A DNA stretch of 12,133 nucleotides from Lachnospiraceae bacterium (lineage in GTDB: Bacteria > Bacillota > Clostridia > Lachnospirales > Lachnospiraceae). Of this stretch, positions 5,617 through 12,133 are shown piece by piece. A program made the position numbers and the translations under genes. Where the stretch lies: the NCBI GenBank assembly GCA_017420605.1, contig JAFOIS010000313.1, forward strand, positions 1 to 12,133, given 5' to 3'. The notes beneath the pieces were generated by a model, which ran no database searches, had not been told where the DNA came from, and saw only the letters and a list, made by a program, of their open reading frames with translations. Position 1 is the first letter of the stretch, and each line of letters begins with the position of its first letter.

Positions 5617-8600
5617 GATCGATCGAAGTGCAGGGATTCAAATCCTTCGCGCATAAGACGACATTTGAATTTCATAACGGGATCACCGCCATCGTCGGCC
5701 CGAACGGAAGCGGCAAGAGCAACGTCGCGGACGCGGTACGCTGGGTGCTCGGGGAACAGAGCGCCAAGCAGCTCCGCGGCGGAAGCATGCAGGACGTCAT
5801 TTTTGCCGGGACCGAGATCCGCAGGATGCAGAGTTTCGCACAGGTCTCGATCACGCTTGACAACAGCGACCGCGCCCTGCGCGTCGATTATGCGGAAGTG
5901 ACGGTGACGCGGCGGCTCTTCCGGTCCGGTGAGAGCGAATACCTTCTGAACGGGGCGAACGTCCGCCTGCGGGATATCCAGGAGCTGTTCTACGACACCG
6001 GGATCGGCAAGGAAGGTTATTCCATCATCGGCCAGGGGCGGATCGACCGCCTGATCAGCGGGAAGCCCGAGGAGCGGCGGGAACTCTTTGACGAGGCCGC
6101 CGGGATCGTCAAATACAAGCGGCGGAAAATGATCGCGCTGCGGAAACTCGAGGACGAGCAGGCAAATCTCGTACGCGTTGCCGATATCCTGAAAGAGGTC
6201 TCGGCGCGCGTGGAGCCGCTTCGCATGCAGAGCGAGAAGGCGAAGGTCTATCTGGACTACCGGCGGGACCTTCGTACCTACGACGTCAATTACTTCCTGA
6301 TCGAGACCGGCCGCGCGGGCGACAAACTTGCGGAAGTGGAAGGAAAGATCGCGGCCGCACAGGCCGAGACTGCCGAAAAACAGGAAGCCTTCGAAAAAAC
6401 AAAGGAAGAATACGACCGCATCGAGGAAATGCTCGAGACGGTCGAGAAAAAGACGGAGAGCCTCCGCAGAAGCGCGGAGGATAACCGTCTTGCGCTCGAG
6501 AGCGTACGCGGAAAGCTCGCGCTCTGCCGCGAACAGAAGAACGCGCAGGAAGCCGAGATGCAAAGGACGCAGGACCGGAGCAGGAATCTGCGCGGCGAGA
6601 TCGAAAAGCGGGAAGAGAGCGCGCGTAAGACCGCCGAGGACAGGAAAAGCGCGGAGGAGGAACTGCGCGGCATCCGGAAGGACCGGGAGGCAAGGGAACT
6701 GTCGCTGTCCATCCTGGACGATACGCTCGCAAAACGAGCCGGCAAGGCGGAAGAGGCCCGTGCCGAGATCATTTCCATCCTGAACGGCCGCGTCGGCACG
6801 AAGGGCCGGCAGCAGCGGTACGACGCGCTCCGCGAACAGATCGAGATCCGCTCGGAAGAAATCGAAAAACGCCGGTCCGCCCTTGCGGAGGAGAGGAAAG
6901 CTGCGGAGGCGGAAAAAGCGAAAGCTAACGCGTCTCTCCGGGAGATCGCGTCCGGGATCCGGAGCGCGGAAGGCACGCTTGCCTACGCGGAACGGGAGAG
7001 CGAGGAATGCCGCCAGTCCGAAGAAAGGGACGCTTCGCTGCTGGAAGAGAAGACACAGGCATATATGCGCGAGCATTCCCGTCTGGAAGCGCTGCGCAAC
7101 CTTACGGAGCGGTATGAAGGCTACGGCGGCGCGATCCAGGCCGTCATGGCGAGAAAACCGCGCACCGCCGGCCTGCTCGGCGTGGTCGCGGATCTCATTT
7201 CCACGGATAAGAAGTACGAGACGGCGATCGAAACGGCACTCGGCGGCAGTATCCGGAACGTCGTGACGGACGACCAGGACACCGCCCAGGAGATGATCGA
7301 ATATCTGAAGGAGAACCGTCTGGGACGTGTTACCTTCCTGCCGTACGACCATATCACCGTCCGCGGAAAGATCGCCGACGAGCGCGCGCTTACGGAAAAA
7401 GGCGTGCTGGGGCGCGGAAGCGATCTGGTGCGCGTCGATGAAAAATACGCCAAGCTTCCGGAATACCTGCTCGGACGCACGATCGTCGTCGACAGCATGG
7501 AAAACGCGATCCGTATCGCGAACCGTTATCATCAGAGCCTGTACCTCGTCACGCTCGAAGGCGAATCGCTGAATCCGGGCGGATCCATGACAGGCGGCGC
7601 TTTCCGGAACCGGGAAATGCTGCTCTCGCGGCGCCGCGATATCGAAGAATACGAAAAGAACGAGAAGAGACTCCTTGCGGAAAAAGAAGCGGTCCGGGAG
7701 CGGATCGCCGAAACGCGCGGGAGACTGGAGTCGCTTAGGGGGGCGGCCGAAGGCGCGAGGGCGAAACTGCAGGAGCTGCAGGTGAAGAAAAGCGCCGGAG
7801 AGCTTACCATAACCCAGAAGGACGAAGAACTCGCGAAGATCGAAGAGACCGGAAAACTCCTCCTGCACGAGATGGAAGAGATCCGCCGGCAGGGCGCGGA
7901 TATCACCGAGGGCGCAAGCGACGTCACGGAAGAACTGAAGAACTCCATGGCCCGCGAGGAGGAACTGGATAAGGCGGTCTCCGCCTACATGGCCGAGATC
8001 GAAAAGCTCGAAGAGGAGAGGCAGAAGAAGAGAAGCGCACTCGAGGAAGTGCGTCTCCGGGAAGCTTCCGTTTCGCAGAACGCGTCTTTCCTGGCCCAGA
8101 CGGAAGAAAGGCTCGAGGGCGAACGGAAGGCCTTTGCCGCCGAGCTGGCGGCGATCGGGGATACCGAAGGAGAGAAGCGGGACTTCATTGCGGAGAAGGT
8201 CCGCGAGATCGAAGCGCTCACGCAGGAACTAAGCGGCCTTGAAGAGGCGTCGGCCTCCTACGAAGCGGCCATAGGCGGTTTCGAGGCGGAACGCGCGGAT
8301 ATGAAAGCGCGCCATAAGGGCTTTTTCGAAAAACGCGACGCGCTTTCCGCGGCCCTTACCGAACTCGACAAAGAGCTGTTCCGGCTCGGCGGACAGAAAG
8401 AAAAGCTTTCCGAGACGATCGACACGCAGACCGAGTATATCTGGACGGAGTACGGACTGACGCCTTCCGAAACGGAGAAGGAAAAGCGGGACGACATTCC
8501 CGCGTATACCGTCCTGAAGAAGGAAATGGCGGCGCTGCGCGGAAAGATCCGCGCGCTCGGCGAAGTAAACGTCAACGCGATCGAAGAGTATAAAGAGACG

Positions 8601-9167
8601 TCGGAACGGTATACGTTCCTTCGCACACAGCACGACGATCTCGTTTCCTCCGCGGAGGAACTCCGGAAGATCATCACGGAACTCGACAACTCGATGCGCC
8701 GGCAGTTCCGCGAAAAGTTTGCCGATATCTCGAAGGAATTCGACAGGGTGTTCCGCGACCTCTTCGGCGGCGGACAGGGTTCGCTGGAACTCGATGAAGA
8801 GGCGGATATCCTGGAGGCCGGCATCTCGATCATCGCGCAGCCGCCCGGAAAGAAACTGCAGAACATGATGCAGCTGTCCGGCGGGGAGAAGGCCCTGACG
8901 GCGATCGCACTGCTTTTCGCGATCCAGAATCTCAAGCCGTCGCCGTTCTGCATGCTCGACGAGATCGAAGCGGCGCTGGACGAAGCGAACGTTACGCGCT
9001 TCAACCGTTATCTGCGGAAGCTCTCCGGCGCGACGCAGTTCATCGTGATCACACACCGCCGCGGCACCATGGCGGCCGCCGACCGCCTGTACGGCATCAC
9101 GATGCAGGAAAAGGGCGTATCGACGCTCGTATCGATCAATCTGGTGGAAGAAAAGCTGGACGACTGA
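5607..9167 (+). CDS. smc: Chromosome segregation ATPase SMC
   Basis: Core of the SMC-ScpA-ScpB condensin, which extrudes DNA loops and keeps sister chromosomes apart. The 1186-residue product is of standard length. Layout: N-terminal head with Walker [10 protein letters not shown] at 31-39, a long charged coiled coil (about 165-500), the hinge (about 505-665, starting GYGG and ending with [10 protein letters not shown]), the returning coiled coil (about 670-1040), and the C-terminal head. The C-terminal head has the ABC signature LSGGEKAL from residue 1090 and Walker [15 protein letters not shown], with Asp1118 and catalytic Glu1119. No frameshift or missing motif was seen. The start is a GTG 10 nt inside rnc, with GAGGG 6 nt before it. 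ftsY follows after 20 nt, the usual Firmicutes order. scpA and scpB are not in this window. Confidence 0.97.
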   Translation: MYLRSIEVQGFKSFAHKTTFEFHNGITAIVGPNGSGKSNVADAVRWVLGEQSAKQLRGGSMQDVIFAGTEIRRMQSFAQVSITLDNSDRALRVDYAEVTVTRRLFRSGESEYLLNGANVRLRDIQELFYDTGIGKEGYSIIGQGRIDRLISGKPEERRELFDEAAGIVKYKRRKMIALRKLEDEQANLVRVADILKEVSARVEPLRMQSEKAKVYLDYRRDLRTYDVNYFLIETGRAGDKLAEVEGKIAAAQAETAEKQEAFEKTKEEYDRIEEMLETVEKKTESLRRSAEDNRLALESVRGKLALCREQKNAQEAEMQRTQDRSRNLRGEIEKREESARKTAEDRKSAEEELRGIRKDREARELSLSILDDTLAKRAGKAEEARAEIISILNGRVGTKGRQQRYDALREQIEIRSEEIEKRRSALAEERKAAEAEKAKANASLREIASGIRSAEGTLAYAERESEECRQSEERDASLLEEKTQAYMREHSRLEALRNLTERYEGYGGAIQAVMARKPRTAGLLGVVADLISTDKKYETAIETALGGSIRNVVTDDQDTAQEMIEYLKENRLGRVTFLPYDHITVRGKIADERALTEKGVLGRGSDLVRVDEKYAKLPEYLLGRTIVVDSMENAIRIANRYHQSLYLVTLEGESLNPGGSMTGGAFRNREMLLSRRRDIEEYEKNEKRLLAEKEAVRERIAETRGRLESLRGAAEGARAKLQELQVKKSAGELTITQKDEELAKIEETGKLLLHEMEEIRRQGADITEGASDVTEELKNSMAREEELDKAVSAYMAEIEKLEEERQKKRSALEEVRLREASVSQNASFLAQTEERLEGERKAFAAELAAIGDTEGEKRDFIAEKVREIEALTQELSGLEEASASYEAAIGGFEAERADMKARHKGFFEKRDALSAALTELDKELFRLGGQKEKLSETIDTQTEYIWTEYGLTPSETEKEKRDDIPAYTVLKKEMAALRGKIRALGEVNVNAIEEYKETSERYTFLRTQHDDLVSSAEELRKIITELDNSMRRQFREKFADISKEFDRVFRDLFGGGQGSLELDEEADILEAGISIIAQPPGKKLQNMMQLSGGEKALTAIALLFAIQNLKPSPFCMLDEIEAALDEANVTRFNRYLRKLSGATQFIVITHRRGTMAAADRLYGITMQEKGVSTLVSINLVEEKLDD

Positions 9168-9187
9168 GTAAAGAAAGGGAGGACGGC

Positions 9188-10147
9188 ATGAACTATTTTG
9201 ATATCCCGCTGAACGCGGGGGAAGATGAAGAAAAGAAAGGCTTCTTCGGACGCCTCGTCCGCGGCCTTTCCAAAACGCGCGCGAATATCGCCGCGGGGCT
9301 GGACGCCGTTTTCTCCGAATACGAGGAGATCAACGAGGACTTCTATGAAGAACTCGAAGAGAGGATGATCATGGGCGATATCGGCGTGGAAACGACCGAG
9401 CGCCTTCTGGACGATCTGCGGGAAAAGGTCGAAACCGACAATATCCGGAATCCGGCGCAGTGCAGGCGGCTCCTTATGGACTGCATGAAGGCGCATATGC
9501 GCGTTGCGAAGACAGAATACCGTTTTGAAAAGGAAAAGTCGGTCATTTTCCTGATCGGCGTCAACGGCTCGGGCAAAACGACGACGGCCGGAAAGATAGC
9601 CGCCCAGCAGAAGGCGGCAGGCCGGAAGGTGCTCCTCGCGGCGGCGGATACGTTCCGCGCTGCGGCGACCGAACAGCTGAAGGGCTGGGCCGAGCGCGCG
9701 GGCGTGGAGATCGTATCGGCTCAGGAAGGTACGGATCCCGCGTCGGTCGTTTTTGACGCGGTGGCACGCGCGAAGGCGAGAAACGTCGACGTACTGATCT
9801 GCGATACGGCCGGACGCCTGCACAATAAAAAGAACCTGATGGCAGAGCTGCACAAAATGTATACCATTCTGTCAAAGGAATACCCGGAGGCCTATCTCGA
9901 GACGCTTCTCGTGCTCGACGGGACGACCGGACAGAACGCGCTTTCGCAGGCAAAGGAGTTTTCGGCGGCGACGGACATCACCGGTATCGTGCTGACGAAA
10001 CTCGACGGCACCGCAAAAGGCGGCATCGCCATCGCGATCCAGTCGGAGATGGGCGTGCCGGTGAAATATATCGGCGTCGGAGAAAAACTGGAGGATCTCC
10101 AGAAGTTCGATTCAAATACGTTTGTAGACGCGCTGTTCAATAACTGA
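9188..10147 (+). CDS. ftsY: Signal recognition particle receptor FtsY
   Basis: SRP receptor GTPase that docks SRP-ribosome complexes at the membrane for co-translational insertion. The 319-residue product is the short form without a long acidic A domain. An amphipathic stretch at about 18-43 (GFFGRLVRGLSKTRANIAAG) probably serves as the lipid-binding element. The N domain follows, then the G domain with GVNGSGKTT at 124-132, DTFRAAA at 154-160, DTAGR at 206-210, TKLD at 270-273 and GVGE at 297-300. A strong ribosome binding site (AAAGGGAGGA, 9174-9183) lies 4 nt before the ATG. In many relatives ffh or ylxM follows. Here the next gene is on the other strand and overlaps the ftsY tail by 11 nt, with no terminator visible. 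Confidence 0.97.
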   Translation: MNYFDIPLNAGEDEEKKGFFGRLVRGLSKTRANIAAGLDAVFSEYEEINEDFYEELEERMIMGDIGVETTERLLDDLREKVETDNIRNPAQCRRLLMDCMKAHMRVAKTEYRFEKEKSVIFLIGVNGSGKTTTAGKIAAQQKAAGRKVLLAAADTFRAAATEQLKGWAERAGVEIVSAQEGTDPASVVFDAVARAKARNVDVLICDTAGRLHNKKNLMAELHKMYTILSKEYPEAYLETLLVLDGTTGQNALSQAKEFSAATDITGIVLTKLDGTAKGGIAIAIQSEMGVPVKYIGVGEKLEDLQKFDSNTFVDALFNN

Positions 10148-10844
10148 GAGCCAGCCTGAAGAGAGTCCTGTCCGAAGCGGCGGTCAGGAAAAAGGCGTCC
10201 GGATCTTCACGGAAGGCAAGGCGGAGAACGTCGCCTTCCCGCGCTTCGGCCCGGTAGTCGACGGCGATCTTCGTGACGTCCCGTTCCCGCAGGGAGGAGG
10301 ACATCAGATCCTGTGCAAGGTCGAGGCAGCGCGCGTTGTTCATATGGCCGTTGAGATCGGTAGCGCTGAAGGGCACACGGTAAGTGTGCTCTTTTTGCAT
10401 CTCCGGCATTTTGGGCATACGCGGGATCGGCGGGTCTTCCTTCGTATCGCTTCCGTCGATCGCGATCCCGTATTCCTCCGGGAAGATGATCCTCCGCTCG
10501 TCCGCTCGGATGAGCGCCCACAGGGCGGAGGCTGTAAGAAGTACGTCTCCCTGATCGTCCGTAAGGCTGTAATAGCGCGGGAAATAGACGTGCATGGTCT
10601 TTCCGGGACGGCTCGTGAGCGTTACGCTCTCGTCGTAGACGGGCAGACGCCGGATCCATACGTTCTGCATGGTCACGATCCACAGGAGCCCCCGGTCCAG
10701 CGTCATTTCCCTGCCCATCCCGAGTTCGGTCGTGTGCGCGATCGAAGCCTCCTGCAGGAGCGTAAAGAGCACGGAGAGTCGGAGCCTGCGGCAGGCATCC
10801 ACGTCGGCGCTGCGCAGCCGGAGTTCCCTTACATAGGGGTTCAT
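10137..10844 (-). CDS. FatA-type acyl-ACP thioesterase (acyl-ACP hydrolase)
   Basis: Predicted to hydrolyse acyl-ACP to free fatty acid and ACP. The 235-residue product has the double-hotdog build of the plant FatA/FatB and bacterial acyl-ACP thioesterase family: N-terminal hotdog at about 3-125, with LLQEAS at 29-34 and RGLLWIV at 51-57, and a second hotdog from about 150. The catalytic block DLNGHMNN at 163-170 supplies Asp163, Asn165 and His167, followed by YRAEAREGD near 197-205, where Glu200 matches the conserved acidic position. A proline/methionine-rich linker at 138-149 joins the halves. The start chosen is the ATG at 10844, whose first bases overlap the ACP stop (ATGA). A longer in-frame version from 10910 would add 22 basic residues unlike the family. 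No good ribosome binding site precedes 10844, so translation is probably coupled to the ACP gene. Acyl chain preference is unknown. Confidence 0.85.
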   Translation of the reverse strand: MNPYVRELRLRSADVDACRRLRLSVLFTLLQEASIAHTTELGMGREMTLDRGLLWIVTMQNVWIRRLPVYDESVTLTSRPGKTMHVYFPRYYSLTDDQGDVLLTASALWALIRADERRIIFPEEYGIAIDGSDTKEDPPIPRMPKMPEMQKEHTYRVPFSATDLNGHMNNARCLDLAQDLMSSSLRERDVTKIAVDYRAEAREGDVLRLAFREDPDAFFLTAASDRTLFRLALSY

Positions 10845-11098
10845 AGCTTTTTCGGCAGCCTTTTTTCGATGGCGTCCGCCACGTCGCCGAGCGTCTGCAG
10901 TTTTGTCCACTGGCGGTTCGGGATCCGGACGTCGAACGCGGCTTCAAGGCGGCAGATGATCAGGGTAAAGCCCATGGAGTCGATGCCGGTATCGGTGTTG
11001 ATCACCGTATCCTCCTCAAGAGGCGTGCCCTCGAGTTCCGGCGCGCATTCATAGATCACTTCGCGGATCCGTTCGATGATTTCTTCCCTTCTGGTCAT
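10841..11098 (-). CDS. Acyl carrier protein, dedicated to the ligase/thioesterase operon
   Basis: Small acidic carrier of 85 residues. Ser41 in GIDSMGF is the expected attachment site for 4'-phosphopantetheine, followed by the helix II/III pattern and the LGDVADAI closing helix of the PP-binding fold. The motif differs from the DSL core usual in housekeeping AcpP (Met in place of Leu). Together with its position between a ligase and a thioesterase, this suggests a specialised carrier rather than the main fatty-acid-synthesis ACP, although that is not proven. The ATG overlaps the ligase stop by 4 nt, with a GGAGAG ribosome binding site just upstream. The gene's stop overlaps the thioesterase start in the same way. 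Confidence 0.88.
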   Translation of the reverse strand: MTRREEIIERIREVIYECAPELEGTPLEEDTVINTDTGIDSMGFTLIICRLEAAFDVRIPNRQWTKLQTLGDVADAIEKRLPKKL

Positions 11099-12133
11099 GA
11101 TCTCTCCAATCTTTTCATAAGCTCCCAGCGCTTGATCTTGCCGGTCGCCGTCCGCGGAAGGGGCGAATCCAGGATACGGATATCGCGGATCTGCTGGCCG
11201 CGCGGACGCCGTACAAGCACGGTGTTGATCTTTTTGCGGATATCATCGGGGGTCGCGTCTTTTATGTATACCGCAAGCGTAACAGTATCGCCGATCCTTA
11301 CTACGGCCGCTTCTGGCGTGCCGAGGGCGGCGCACAGTTCCTTTTCGTATTCCGGCAGGAAGATCTTCGTCCCGTCCGGAAGAACGAGCATCTCCTTTTT
11401 GCGCCCGGTGATGATGAGGCGGCCTTTACGGTCGAGATATCCGATATCGCCGGTGAACAGGACGCCGTCCCAGAGCACCGCGGCCGTATCGGCCGGACGC
11501 TTATAATAACCCTGCATGATGCAGGTGGGCGCTTCGATCAGGATCTCGCCGTCGTCCGCGATGCGGATCTTATCCTCCGGACAGACGGTCATGGCATAGG
11601 GATCGTCCCCGATGCTGAGCGCGACGCCCGAACTTGTTTCGGTCAGGCCGTAGCCGAAGCAGATCCGGATGCCCATGGCCTTGCCTGCGCTGATCAGCTG
11701 CATCGGACAGTCGCCCGCGCCGATGAGGACCAGTTTGAGCTCCGGATTGCAGAGTTTGTGCGAAAGAAGAAAACCCCACAGGAGCGGTACGGCGGACAGC
11801 GCGGTAGGGCGGAAATAGTCAAGATCGTCCACGTAATGCCGCGGCCCACGGCCGAGACATACGGAAGCGCCGCAGGAAAGGCCCCAGAGCAGTCCGCATA
11901 CGAAACCGAAGACGTGGGAGAGAGGCAGCATCAGCATGAGCCGGTCTTCCGCTGATAGCGGAAGAAGCGAACTGCCGTTATAGGCGCTCGCCATGAGCGA
12001 GGCATCCGTCAGGACGACCGCCTTCGCGCGGTCGGTCGTGCCCGAAGTAAAGAAAAGAAGCCTGCCGGCACCGTCCGCCATGCCGTCGGCAAGACGGGGC
12101 ATAAGCGCCGAGGTAAATTCCGGATCGCCGAAG
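11095..12133 (-). CDS. AMP-forming acyl ligase (ANL superfamily), 5' end outside window
   Basis: Acyl-adenylating enzyme that activates a carboxylic acid with ATP and transfers it to a thiol, here most likely the ACP encoded next. The frame stays open to the window edge, so the N-terminal part is missing and about 345 residues are visible. Numbering from the Met at 12102: the phosphate-binding loop FTSGTTDRAKAV is at 18-29, and the motifs PLSHVFG, YGLTETSSG, LFTGDIGYLD, GRKKEMLVLPDG and the C-terminal PRTATGKIKRWE follow in the right order. The last of these holds the catalytic lysine. The loop departs from the usual SGTTGxPKG (Asp, Ala and Ala replace Gly, Pro and Gly) but keeps its lysine. 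Such forms occur in clostridial ligases. Substrate is not predictable. A CoA ligase role is the alternative, made less likely by the two ATGA-coupled partner genes. Confidence 0.87.
   Translation of the reverse strand, partial: FGDPEFTSALMPRLADGMADGAGRLLFFTSGTTDRAKAVVLTDASLMASAYNGSSLLPLSAEDRLMLMLPLSHVFGFVCGLLWGLSCGASVCLGRGPRHYVDDLDYFRPTALSAVPLLWGFLLSHKLCNPELKLVLIGAGDCPMQLISAGKAMGIRICFGYGLTETSSGVALSIGDDPYAMTVCPEDKIRIADDGEILIEAPTCIMQGYYKRPADTAAVLWDGVLFTGDIGYLDRKGRLIITGRKKEMLVLPDGTKIFLPEYEKELCAALGTPEAAVVRIGDTVTLAVYIKDATPDDIRKKINTVLVRRPRGQQIRDIRILDSPLPRTATGKIKRWELMKRLERS

Noticed and set aside
5469..7868. 799-codon open frame on the minus strand opposite smc
   Set aside because: It lies wholly antisense to rnc and smc, whose motifs are intact. 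Its translation is rich in Arg, Phe and Leu with no recognisable domain. Long shadow frames are expected in GC-rich genes with strong third-position bias.
10150..10195. Imperfect inverted repeat (CCTG...CAGG) after ftsY, considered as a terminator
   Set aside because: The stem is broken and is followed by A's on the plus strand; on the minus strand the T's come before rather than after it. It does not fit an intrinsic terminator on either strand.
10845..10910. 22-residue N-terminal extension of the thioesterase
   Set aside because: It would lie inside the ACP gene in another frame, is highly basic and unlike the family. The ATGA overlap at 10844 is the more natural start.

Overview
This 12.1 kb window is GC-rich and almost entirely coding. 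It looks like chromosomal housekeeping DNA from an anaerobic Firmicute of the class Clostridia, probably close to Lachnospiraceae. The evidence is the L32 protein, which has the 'SICPKNK' start and 'RANWKMTAPTLVKCSKCG' core typical of that group, together with the gene order rpmF-plsX-rnc-smc-ftsY. No tRNA, rRNA, CRISPR array, insertion sequence or phage gene was seen.

Layout. (1) 1-2007, plus strand: the 3' part of a Cu+-exporting P1B-type ATPase carrying a CopZ-like HMA domain at its C-terminus. The gene enters from outside the window. (2) 2022-3482, plus: a cytoplasmic metallophosphatase/5'-nucleotidase-like enzyme 14 nt downstream, probably in the same transcript. (3) 3483-3573: a sigma-A promoter with both hexamers at consensus. 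(4) 3574-9167, plus: rpmF, then a strong intrinsic terminator, then plsX, rnc and smc. The last three overlap one another end to start. ftsY follows 20 nt after smc and ends at 10147. (5) 10137-12133, minus: a convergent operon read from right to left. It encodes an AMP-forming acyl ligase (5' end outside the window), a dedicated acyl carrier protein and a FatA-type acyl-ACP thioesterase. These genes are joined by two ATGA stop/start overlaps. The thioesterase and ftsY overlap tail to tail by 11 nt.

How the parts fit. The plus-strand cluster combines ribosome assembly (L32), phospholipid initiation (PlsX), RNA processing (RNase III), chromosome organisation (SMC) and membrane protein targeting (FtsY), a set commonly linked in Firmicutes. 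Two usual members are absent here: a DUF177/YceD gene before rpmF and acpP between plsX and rnc. The minus-strand trio would activate a carboxylic acid, hold it on its own carrier, and either release it or hand it on. Its real substrate is unknown.

Most of the window is ordinary. The two places most worth a second look are the copA/copZ junction and the ligase-ACP-thioesterase operon. At the junction a seven-A run sits 3 nt before an in-frame ATG with its own ribosome binding site. Losing one A would split the fusion exactly into copA and a 69-residue copZ with an ATGA overlap.
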